Positions 52,037 through 62,431 of a DNA stretch of 64,000 bases are shown piece by piece. The DNA lies in assembly GCA_945859605.1 (NCBI GenBank), contig OX243811.1, positions 33,442,419 to 33,506,418 of the forward strand, written 5' to 3'. Made by a program: the position numbers and the translations under genes. The notes beneath the pieces are model-generated. The model did not search any database. It was not told where the DNA came from and saw nothing but the letters and a program-made list of their open reading frames with translations. This DNA comes from Lumbricus rubellus. Lineage: Eukaryota; Annelida; Clitellata; Crassiclitellata; Lumbricidae. Within the stretch, counting starts at the first letter, position 1. The number at the start of each line of letters is the position of its first letter.

Positions 52037-55000
52037 CTAAAAAAAGACAACAAACACAACGTATCAAGCGAAAATGAATGCACACACCTAGAAAGTTATC
52101 TGATCTAATCTTTGAACGCCTGTACTATAGTCAAATCTTAGAACTTCTGTAGTCAAATCTTAGAACTTCTGTAGTCAAATCTTAGAACTTCTGTAGTCAA
52201 ATCTTAGAACTTCTGTAGTCAAATCTTAGAACTTCTGTAGTCAAATCTTAGAACTTCTGTAGTCAAATCTTAGAACTTCTGAAGTCAAATCTTAGAACTT
52301 CTGAAGTCAAATCTTAGAACTTCTGTAGTCAAATCTTAGAACTTTAGTACCGTAGTCAAATCTTAGAATGTCTGTAGTCAAATCTTAGAACTTCTGCAGT
52401 GTCAGTCGCCAGCACTCCAGAACAGCTTGCAATCTGGTCAGTTACAATGAGACAGAAAGACTTGATAACGAATACGGTCTTCACAGAAAATCATCAATTT
52501 TGAAAATGATAAATATTCTGATACAAACTTTAAATTGCATCGTAATTTCGTTTTCATTACCTTGAATGATAAGTCTGTTGAAAAGCACGTAAGTCGTATC
52601 CAGCCCCGCAAAGAAAGCCACTAAGGAAAATATTGAAATGCCGAATACGGGAACAATTAGACAGGCGTGCAAACGTCGAACCATGGCCGGAGAGAAATGT
52701 TTCACCTGAAACAAACCAACATACACAAAAACATCACAACAAGAAAATAACTTCAAGTAACTTGCAATAACAACTGATATAATCTCATAACATTTTAAAG
52801 ATTTTACATATAAAAAAGAGAATTTTGTCTGAAGCAATCAAGTCATGTCGCAGAATAAAGCTTGGTGACAAACCAGTCTGAGTGTAGACTATGAACATTG
52901 AACGCATTTACTATATCTGTTACAGGAAGTCCTGCAGCCTAGATCTTAAACAGCCCTGTATGTTGTATCATACAGTATAGATCTATAAATTTCTAAAGCA
53001 CGTCTTGCAGTGTACACTAGTCAGAGACGCAATCAGCGCAGAAGTCCCATGGAAAGAAATTCATTCAGGGAGGGAGAAGATACAACAGAGATATCCTTCT
53101 CATAAGTTTAGACCACACACATAACAGGGAGGCCTTTCCAAGCAGAGGGACCTGCCACAACAAAAGCATTGTGTCAGAGCAGATCTAGCTGGAGGGACAT
53201 AAAGATCTGCATTTAAAATAGTTTCATTTATTAAGTGCATTAATATAGCACCTATTCAAGGTGACTACACAAAGGGAACTACTCAGAGACGCTCCATTAA
53301 ATTATAATATTAAATTATTTTGTGCTATTTGCTGAAATGAACACCAATATAAAAGCTTCAAGACTTCACTATATAACTTTAATATTAGAATGAAAAATAA
53401 CACAAAAGCTGCTAACCTCAAAATCCCGTACAGCATGAGACGAAGCAAGGCTGCCAGCAGCTGCCTCGAGCATAACAGCGACAAAGTTGAAGAAACACCA
53501 GAAGATGATGTAGCTGTGCATGCCGTGCCACACGGCTATGAATCCAAAACAAGCCAGTAGCGCCACTACACGACGTAAGAGTCCCTTGCGTGACCCACCA
53601 AGCAAAATATAAATATGTCTATAACCAGCAAAACATAAAGGCAGATATAACACATGTAACAGCCACCAGCCTCAATCCACCCAAAAGTAGTTAGGATCAA
53701 GCAAGAACCTAGTGGGCAACCCTACACACAAGACAAATATCTATATATAAAAGTCATGATAAAAATTAGGAAACAACAAAATAAAAAAATGCAGGAAAGA
53801 TGTTGATTAAAATTGAATATTGTTGTCCCCTTTATAATAAAAAGCAACAAAAACATGTCAAACCAAGATGGATAACAACTACTTCAGTATTTGCTACTAA
53901 CTTAATAACTAAAGTCTAAGAGTGGATTGACTGAAGCTGTAAGGAAAGATGGTTTGGAAGAAACTTTTGGAACGAATGGTGATTGTGCAAAAAGGCAGGT
54001 TCTTGAAAACCCAAGATGACATAATGGCAAACGTCGTAAAACTGGTCGTGACTGGGTAGGTTCGAGAAGCAACAGAATCGAATGGCTCAAAGTCAAATCA
54101 GCAGAGAAGATTTGGAAATAATGCCATGCACATATGTCAACAGTGACTAATTTATTAAAATGCCGTATAAGATCTTAACACTTTGACCGCGTGGTACGTG
54201 TATACACGTACCTTTATTGAGTCATTTAACACAGCAAATCAGCGGCCAACGTGTTAATCACATTTACAAGCAAACTATAGGACCAATGTCATAACAAAAA
54301 CAGTTGGATCTACACAGACTTTTCCCTAAACATATTACATGAAAACTAAGAGTTATATTTAATTAACTGCTTACTGTTTCAGAAAGGCATAGAGACCACG
54401 ATCAAATGTTCTACAACAAATACAGAGAGAAAGGCTGAGCACTTCACAAGCAATCAAATTGCAAAAAATATTCAGTTGATGTTTTGTTGAGCACCATAAC
54501 AATGGATAAATTCTAGAACAACATTAATAACCATGCAAGGTTCCTAAAAAACACTCCATAAATTACAGGCTACATACATACAGACACACATATAAATGCA
54601 GATGCATATATACACACATATACAATCATACATGCACACATAAATACGTAATAATGTCGGCAAAAGACTTAATAACAAACCATCCGTGGACAACACAGCC
54701 CTAATGTACACACAAAACTTTCAGTCTATCTATCCATCCACTATGAAAAGCTACACTTGCGTAGCATGCCATTTACAGGTCGTTGAAACACCTACTTCCA
54801 AATTTTCGAGTACAAATAGATGTGGGATCCGCAGCTTGGAACATCCGGAGGATCTAGTTGATCGAGCCTTGCAACGGCAGCGCTGAGAGCCCAAATGACG
54901 ACATACTTGACGACAAAGTACATTCCGTAGGTGTAGCCAGTTCCCGCGACAGCCCACAGGGGCAGAACAGCTAGTAGGTGGGGCTTATGAATGAGGGCGC

Positions 55001-58000
55001 CACTGTAAAGATAGTGGAGCAGAATTTCATAGAAAAATCCCCATACGAGAAATCGAAAGAGACCGACGACAACTGGTTTCAGCCGATGCAACGTCCAACG
55101 TTGAAGAGGACGATAAAACTGAAGCGAGAACCAATTTAGTAAGTCAGCTACAGTTCTATTATTATCATTAGTTTTCTTAATTTTCTCGTAATTATTAAAC
55201 TTTATATACCATTATTATTATTGTTAAAGATATTTGTAGTGCGTGCAAGGTCACACCAAAACGTGAATCTTGCAGCATAAATTTGACGCAGAAAAGGCAC
55301 AAAAACTGCACTTACAAGAGACAGACATTTCTTAAGTCCAAGGCTGTAGACAGGGGGTGTTTTGGGTGTTTGAACAATGAACACCCCCCAAAATGGATAA
55401 TGCAGAAAAAAATCTATTGCATTGAAATAAAACCATGAAAACATCCCCCGACGAAATGAAAATTTTATAATAGAATGCATTCGCTAGCACATAACGAAAA
55501 AAATGAACTTAAGAAAAATGAGATGAATTTTCGATCTGATGACTAAAAAAAGTCGTCAGAAATTTTGGCGATGAAAATGGAACAAAAAAAGATCGTCAAA
55601 AATTTTCCGGCGAAACAACACCCCCCGAAATAAAATTCTGGCTACGGCCTTCCTCAAGTCAGAATTTCCTGAAGTGTTAGCATTTCTTGTGCATTTTAGC
55701 ACTTCTTGTGAGTTTGAGTAGTAATTCTGAGTTTGAGCATTTATTGTGTTGGCATTCATACAACACCCAGTGCTGAAATTTTTTTTAAAGACCTATCCCT
55801 CTGCAGACAAGTAACACATGCAGGAAATGCCTGTCTAAGATAAATGAAGTTCACAAACTTGTGTGTGCAGCTATCATCATAAGATTAATCATCAATAACC
55901 TAATCATCGTAATCATCATCATCATCATTAGGAGTTTTCCAACAGTAAAGCTGGTCCAATGTTTTGACCAAAAAACCCATTAATTTTCAAAGTAGTACCT
56001 TACCAGTGTTGTGCGCTACTGCATTACTTGTAATCTCTTACTGTAACTAATTACCATTTAAAAAACTTTCATGACAACTAATTACACAGAGCAGTTATTG
56101 ACTGCTTATATGAGGTAATAGTAAAGGAAAAAATTGATTCTATCGTTTCTTTCAAATAAATTTAAGTTTCATCGTCCAGTTCACTTATTGCACTATAAAT
56201 ATTATACAGTGTATTATCATACGCCTGCAAATTCTGTAGTTCACATGTGTTAAAATGACCTGGGCATTTCCATTTGTACTCAAGTCTCTAAAATCTCAAT
56301 TAATTCATCAATTTCAAAGTCTAATTTCATCATGGAGGGAGCTGAAAATTCGAAGTTAACATTCCGACGTACCACATATAAAAACATTTGGTTATTTTTC
56401 AAAGCAAAGTTCTACGATATTACCTTTCTCTAAGTAACTATTTTTGGGCAGTTAGTTGCTTTTCCAGTAACTAGTTACTTTATTTTAAAAAGTAATAGTC
56501 TAACACTGTATTTCACTTATCTCACCCATCTAGAATGGAAACAAACAGGTTACACACTAAATAAAAATTATGTACCTGTTTGTGAAAAACATCGTAATTC
56601 ATCATTGGACCTGCAACGAAAAGTGGAAGATAGAAGACATAGAAAAGCATGTTAAGAAGCTGGACTGCTGCACTGCCAGATATTGGAACGTTTTCTGCAG
56701 CAGAGTCTGTCTGTTTGCTTTGAGTTATAGCTTCGGAAGCGCTCTGTTCGCCTTGACTGTTATAAACAGTCTGGCGTCTGTTGCAATTGCCAGCGTCTGC
56801 AGTGGACAGCTCAGGATTCAATGATGTCATCAGTTGTTGAGGTCCTTTTTTGGCAGTTCCTTGATCGGCTGATGAAATCGAAATTGTTTTATCCATTTTC
56901 TTGAAATCACAGTACCATAAGCCAAAACTTATAAGTCGCAGAACAGCCATGCAGAGCGTGAACTCTTGAAAAAAGAATCCATGGAAGGATCCTTTCTTCA
57001 TGAATCCAAGCGCCATCTGTTGAAGAAAACAAAATATATGAAACAGTGCGTTCTTTCTAAACTACCACTTAACCCTTTACCCGTTTGCCCCGAGAATATC
57101 CGCTGAAAACACGGGCTCAACGGGAAAAATGAATTGGCAAAGGGTTAATCAAATTCATTTGTCACAGCATCACATCAACAGAACCAACAAGCAGCGTGAT
57201 AATCAGACTTTCTTCAAGAAAATCATCAATAACTAATCTCTTTCAGCTCTTTATAAATTCAAATTCTTGTCCAACATGTGAAATTTACAATTTGCCTTCA
57301 AACCATATATGGAAAATAATTTCAGGGTTTTAGATACCAATGATGTTTTTTAAAGTACAACCCAAGACCACTGCAATAGATGTAGAAGAGCTCTGCTGTA
57401 ACACACATGTAATAAATTAAAAATTACTTTGCCTGACAACACCTTACCTAACTACCGGTACCTATAAGCTGCAAATATAGCCAAAAAATGCAGACAACTG
57501 TCAGTACAGATCCAGAAAGACAGCCCGAACCCTCTAACCCAAGCATGCACCCAAGATATTTTTTAATTATGAGTTAAACCATCTGCTTGTTGCAGAAACT
57601 GTGATTCCAAACAAACAGAATATCACCACAGGAATTTGAAAGCAGCTTTGCTGTGCGTACAATCGAAACCCACAAAACGCTTTATAAGAGATACACGTGA
57701 TCTTCTCACCAGAGGTTCTCGTGATGACTCGAAATTCAGAGCCATCAGGAAGGCCATCGTCACAGTCCACAGAATCAGAGGAGAAGCAGTGAACCAGACG
57801 AGCAAAAAGACAGTCAAAGTCTCAATGATAATCAGAAGCATTGACCCAATTCCAACAACACAGATGTAAAACAACAGTGAGTACAAAAGGAAGAAATATT
57901 TCCGTTTCTAAAAAACCAAAAAAGACACGATTGCGTAAATTTAGCAAGAAATCAAACAACTGCCATAATTTCCATTCCCCCTCAATATTGTATTTTATAT

Positions 58001-59517
58001 GCTGTGTGTGATAATTCTCAATTAAAAATATATAGTTCTGCAGACGATGGTCCACACGAAATGAGGCAACCATTCACATCATCACTGATACAAAAGCACA
58101 TATAGGAATGTCCTACATTTGCCAAAAAATCCTTGGCTTAGTTGGAATGTAGCAAACTTTTGTGATTAAAAACTGCACAAAATAGCAGCAACCTAAATGC
58201 ATAGTAGCACAACATTCACTACAATTGGCACATATCAAATTTATTCTAGCAAAGAGATGAGATGCTACAATTTTTCACTATATAATTAATAATTATGTAG
58301 TGTACAGTTCGGCATTTTTCAATGGTTGGACATGAAGCTTAAGAGTCAGTCACCATAATTACTTCAATAATGCTAAGGAATCCGTGACTGAAGCTGAAAC
58401 TGTTTTTTTCTACTCTGTCCTGAGATGATATATGCAAATTTACCTCAATGCATAGCTTTAAATTTTAGCTAGCATCAAAACAAAAACAAAAAGCTTACCG
58501 GAGCAGATGCTATTTAATTATGCAATTTGACAACAAAAGGTCATTGCACCCTTCATAGTTTGCATTTTTCTTACGGTCATATTTATAGTTTACAATTTAT
58601 GTACATATTGTTCAGAGTTTCATTCATTCTAAATTCTGTTTATTTTGTTACATTTTTCCAAGTTATTAATTTTGTTTAAAGATTTTTAATTTTTCTGATT
58701 TTTTAACATTTCTTAATATTTTCATCTGTTTACAAGGATACAATTTTCCCAATGTAACCTGATATCAACTCACATTAAAGAGAGTTGTCTGGCATCTGAC
58801 CAGTTGACTGAGAATCACATGACCAAACAGCCACTTCCCAAAAACACCAAATACTGAATCACGCCAAAACTCCCAGTCAGCATCAGTCATGTCCTGTTTC
58901 AAAATAAGAACTAATATATAAAAGCTGAACACTGTATCTGATTATAAAATTGGTAACCTACTGGCAAAGGCCAACCAGCTAATTGATAAGTTATGTATCA
59001 GACTAGCGGGGATACAAGGTGTTTCCCATGAAATATGGGTTTCCTCCCCACTCCGTTCAGTGGTAAGGGTGATTTGCCAACCCATCATGGGCCTCCACCG
59101 AGTGGCTCTCTGTCTAGGTGCAAGGTTTCAGGTCAATAGCTGTGAAGCTGTGGGCATGCATTCAGGACAAAACATACATATCTCCTTCATAGACAATTAT
59201 ATAGATTACCGGTAGAAAGTAAGTTCACACATTCAGGTACAATGTTCTGTTCTGTTCTGTTCTCAGCCATCCTCGATCTGAGGGTCGGCCGCATCATGTA
59301 CAATGTTCCTCCAACGCTTCCTGTATTCAGTGTATATTAGCTTACCAGCAAGACCAGCAGATAAACAAACAAATTTGATGAGAAACAACTTACCAGTCAA
59401 AGCTGACCACTGAAGTGAGCTTATTAGCATAGCTGTAGTTACCGCTAACCTTTTGTCTGCCAAGAAAGCTCCAGCCAACATCAAGGTCATAGTTTATGTC
59501 TCTGTGCTCGGCGTAAT
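51918..59517 (-). CDS. HHAT: Hedgehog acyltransferase (protein-cysteine N-palmitoyltransferase), first exon missing
   Basis: Minus-strand exons in order: 59450-59517, 58774-58893, 57710-57907, 56576-57016, 54796-55118, 54375-54410, 53417-53618, 52561-52705 and 51918-52036. They join in frame into about 550 residues; human HHAT has 493. HHAT is a multi-pass endoplasmic-reticulum MBOAT enzyme that palmitoylates the N-terminal cysteine of Hedgehog ligands. Matches include DADWEFW, YVFYLPLFVAGPMM, YFVVKYVVIWAL ... ARLDQLDPPDVPSC, FDRGLYAFLK, YILLGGSRKGLL and AVWHGMHSYI. The conserved Asp and His of the family (human 339 and 379) are present at the same 40-residue spacing. A Ser/Gln-rich insert of about 75 residues lengthens one cytosolic loop. 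The codons before DYAEHRD, including the start, lie to the right and were not identified. Confidence 0.92.
52126..52400. repeat. 22-bp minisatellite in the last HHAT intron
   Basis: About twelve copies of agtcaaatcttagaacttct, mostly perfect. Confidence 0.97.
52561..52705 (-). CDS. HHAT: HHAT penultimate exon
   Basis: Encodes VKHFSPAMVRRLHACLIVP and the following helix to NRLIIQG. Phase 0 in, phase 1 out. Confidence 0.9.
52975..53300 (-). mobile_element. Diverged hairpin-tail elements (two adjacent remnants)
   Basis: About 52985-53215 resembles the non-tRNA-head element (cctttccaagcagagggacc). About 53228-53300 is a second tail (tagcacctattcaaggtgac ... ctcagagacgctcc). Confidence 0.4.
53417..53618 (-). 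CDS. HHAT: HHAT exon with catalytic histidine
   Basis: YILLGGSRKGLLRR and AVWHGMHSY, where the WHG histidine is the invariant MBOAT residue. Phase 2 in, phase 0 out; donor gttagc. Confidence 0.92.
54175..54257. mobile_element. Short TTAA-flanked palindromic element (piggyBac-type)
   Basis: TTAACACTTTGACCGC at one end and the inverse of TTAACACGTTGGCCGC at the other, with TTAA as the outer base pairs on both sides. No coding potential; in an HHAT intron. Confidence 0.6.
54375..54410 (-). CDS. HHAT: HHAT 36-nt microexon with catalytic aspartate
   Basis: Flanked by the acceptor gttgtag and donor gtaagc, it encodes TFDRGLYAFLK plus split codons. Its phase agrees exactly with both neighbours. 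The Asp in FDRGL corresponds to human Asp339. Confidence 0.88.
54796..55118 (-). CDS. HHAT: HHAT exon: central membrane region
   Basis: FYRPLQRWTLHRLKP through YFVVKYVVIWAL and DQLDPPDVPSCGS, closely matching the equivalent region of human HHAT. Phase 0 in, phase 2 out. Confidence 0.93.
55340..55650. mobile_element. C-rich MITE-like element with gactaaaaaaagtcgtcag core
   Basis: Inverted ends ggctgtagacag and ctggctacggcc, C6 tracts next to both ends, and the gactaaaaaaagtcgtc core found in 38519-38911. Target duplication not clear. HHAT intron. Confidence 0.5.
56576..57016 (-). CDS. HHAT: HHAT exon with extended cytosolic loop
   Basis: FFFQEFTLCMAVLRLISFGL, then a Ser/Gln/Ala-rich insert of about 75 residues (KTISISSADQGTAKKG onward), then LFYVFYLPLFVAGPMMNYD. 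Phase 0 at both ends; donor gtacat. Confidence 0.9.
57069..57148. mobile_element. 80-bp TTAA-flanked palindromic element (piggyBac-type)
   Basis: TTAACCCTTTACCCGTTTGCC at the left and the inverse of TTAACCCTTTGCC at the right, with an internal inverted pair (cccg ... cggg). TTAA duplication and a CCCTTT start fit piggyBac MITEs. Confidence 0.7.
57710..57907 (-). CDS. HHAT: HHAT exon: two membrane helices
   Basis: KRKYFLLLYSLLFYICVVGI through the next hydrophobic stretches to SSREPL. Phase 0 at both ends; donor gtgaga. Confidence 0.9.
58774..58893 (-). CDS. HHAT: HHAT exon: DADWEFW region
   Basis: DMTDADWEFWRDSVFGVFGK, matching the conserved D-E-W-x-F-W part of HHAT, and then a helix to TTLFN. 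Phase 0 at both ends. Confidence 0.92.
59450..59517 (-). CDS. HHAT: HHAT first visible exon
   Basis: YAEHRDINYDLDVGWSFLGR, equivalent to the segment just after the first helix of human HHAT. It needs one base from an upstream exon that I could not find between 59520 and 62100. Confidence 0.8.
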
Positions 59518-59781
59518 CTGTAAAATTTGCATACTGTCAGCAACTAAACTCCATACACGTATTATAGTACAGTATACTGTTAAGATTCCTTAATAACTGC
59601 ACAGTTGTTTCTTGTGTATTTATATATTGCCTGTAAAGCACATTGATAAATTGAGTAGAGGCAGACTCATGTGATAAAACACCTTCTTGGATATATGAAA
59701 ACCATCCAATTATGAGATCTACTTTGAAAAGCCTTAAATCTCTGCAAAATACCCTCTAATATGATGCAGAGTAGTGATAGT

Positions 59782-59984
59782 GGGGTGCGGTGGTGCAGGG
59801 GTATGCTCGGTGCCTTGGAGCCGAAAGATTGCGGGTTCAAAGCAACCTTAAACCGTCCATGCCAATGGACCCGAAGCAAGCTCTTCACTCGCAATTGCTC
59901 ATATGCACTTTGGCACGAAACTCCGATTCAGTATCTGCCGTTGAAAGCACCTCCGAGTAGAAATCTTGAAGGGGCGCTATAGAT
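59782..59984 (+). mobile_element. tRNA-derived SINE copy
   Basis: Head ggggtgcggtggtgc, B-box-like gattgcgggttcaaagc, body cactcgcaattgctca, tail acctccgagtag ... cttgaaggggcgctatag. More diverged than the pair near 34 kb. Antisense to HHAT. Confidence 0.8.
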
Positions 59985-60132
59985 AAACAAGTATTTATAA
60001 ATGCATATCAAAACTTTTGAAATTAAGATAATAATTATTCTATCAATTGATGAGGTTTTCTGTGCTGCACTTGTCTTCCACGGTCCATTCTGACTCTTTC
60101 CAAGTGCATCTCAAACTGTCCTCTTTAGCTGT

Positions 60133-60185
60133 TCTATGGTCGGGAGCGCTTCTGAATAGTCATCTTTAAAGGGCACTATGTAATT
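60133..60185 (+). mobile_element. Hairpin-tail fragment
   Basis: Gggagcgcttctgaatag ... tttaaagggcactatgtaa; tail only. Confidence 0.45.
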
Positions 60186-61719
60186 CGGATGCAAGATGAC
60201 ACTAAACCAAAGACTGACCTCTGGATGCTTCATAAGTTCCAAACACCAAACCACATGCAATTGCAATCCAACTGCCAATGTATAGCAATGACTCCCAACA
60301 CGGTAAGAGAGCATTTGGTCGATGATGGGCATCCATACTTCCCATTCTTTTTGTCAGGTGACATTAACACACATTCCTACAAAGCCAAAACCAAGTTTAT
60401 CTGATTAATTGTGCATTTGCTGAAATCCATATAAATACTGCTAGAGAATAAGATGGATTGAGAATACGCTCAAGAGTTTTATTAGTTTAGCATCTGTAAT
60501 AAAAATTGTTTGCTGAAGTACTTAAAAGTGTTTGTATTATGCAACTTCAGGAAGTACCTGCCCTTCCCCAAGTTAAATCTTAAACCAAACTTACATTTCT
60601 GCAATTTATTGATCAATGCACTAATAACTGAACATTGTCCATTTATGTAAGCTTATGTATGAATAAGTATTAGTATGGTTCTAGAAATAGCGCCTCGTAA
60701 ATTCGCTGGGTGAGATACTTCGCCCCGCTACCCAGTTATACGAATGCTCTTTAACGTCGCTATCCCGATATTAAGTCTTCAGAATCAGCCTCTTGGTATT
60801 CAAGCCAGCATCCTTACGCAAACAGAGGCGGTCCTTAAATGAAGCTGTGATCAATATTATGCTAACCGGGCTAGATGAAACCTTAGCATCATTTCTGCAG
60901 GAAGACTAGTCAAACATTTTGTGTTTTTCAAATGGTCCGAAATCGAAACTTTTCGACACAAACGACATGCCAAAAATAACTACCCTAAGCTTATTCGATT
61001 CAAAGCCGTATATATATACGGTTTTGATTCGATTATACAGATTTTATCAATGACCTTTCCTTGGCTTTGACCCCAAGGACCTGCTTTGGTTTGACCCAAT
61101 TATCGGGTTCAGCTAGCTACCGCCATTTATCTGGCAGAAGTTTCATGATTCACTATCTGTGCTCAATGCTCACTGACAATCACAATTTCAAGATGATGTA
61201 GCGCCCAAATACGTACCAATGTCGCGGAACCAGCTTATAGCTATTCAATGACGCTCAGTAATTTAAGCAAATTCAATAGGCATGTAGGCTAAAATCGAAG
61301 TCGATCCCTGCAGGTCAAGATCCAAACCATTGATTCCATCTTTCGACATTATATTGTTTTTAAGGAATTTTAGCACTGCACAACTCCTTTCCTTTCCCAT
61401 CCTCCATGGTAATTTGGTAAATTACTTCCTGTCGAAGCCTCGGAGTAGAATGAACCTTTTGCTAGCTTTTAACTGTTATGTACAGGAGTGCTTCTACAAC
61501 TGCACAAATCCATTTAGAACTGCACATTTTACGTACAACCACAGTATAAATAATTACCAGTAGGTCTACCCGGATGGCTGCCTGTTGCCAACTTTTTTTG
61601 GTGACGTGGTCAGCCTCCATCTTGGTAGCAATAGACCAGCATTTGCATCGTATATTGCTATTAATAGTACACCATAACAATTCTCTTTATAAAATAACCC
61701 AGAGTGAGAGTTGAGTTGC

Positions 61720-62035
61720 TGGGGACCATTTTTTAAAATATATTATTATTATAACTTTAATTATTTGTTATTTCCAGCCTGTTGCGACTTTTTCCGCGTA
61801 GTACATTGCAGTTCTTTTAATGCAACCCGGGTTCGAGATTAAGCCGTATAGTAAAAATGCCATTGATTTAATGCCCTCAAATTTCTCTAATAAAATGAGT
61901 TAGCAGGAGATCTCAGAGGCTCGGGCTCACTTTTTGGATATATTATTTTCTTATCTTTCATTATTTGTTATTTCCAGCTTGTAGCAAATTTTTTCCGGGC
62001 AGTACATTGCAGTTCTTTTAATGAATCCCGACTAA
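61720..62035. repeat. Direct duplication of about 105 bp between HHAT and the BTB-BACK gene
   Basis: Copies at about 61727-61830 and 61932-62035 share attatttgttatttccagc and agtacattgcagttctttta. The rest of 60186-62431 has no recognised gene apart from the missing HHAT start that it probably contains. Confidence 0.8.
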
Positions 62036-62431
62036 TATGGCGGCTGCCGGAAACCGAAATTTGTAGTTTGTACCATAGAATTGAAAGTAACTGTAATTTG
62101 CTTATGGAGTTTATTGCTGCGAAAATGGCGGATGACAGTGGGTGGGGCTTTAAATCTCGTCACTTATTCTGACGACTGCGAGATCCGAAATCGACGTACT
62201 GTTAATTATTTATACTGTGGTACAACTGCACGTTAAAAAAGCCCTGCGTTATATTAACTTTTCGGAAGATCGATCGAAAAACTGAGCTTCTGCTTACTTG
62301 CTTGCTTGCATCGGCTACTTACTTACTTCGCGTGAGAACTGATCGGAATTCCAGGAATTGATCATTCATCCTGGAGATCTGAAGAAGCATTCTTCTAGGC
62401 ACTGAATCATTGTATTGATTTAAAATTCACG

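Noticed and set aside
61462..61680. Minus-strand frame considered as the missing HHAT first exon (MEADHVTKKSW)
   Set aside because: Has a possible GT after it, but the phase and the expected N-terminal helix of HHAT do not fit clearly.
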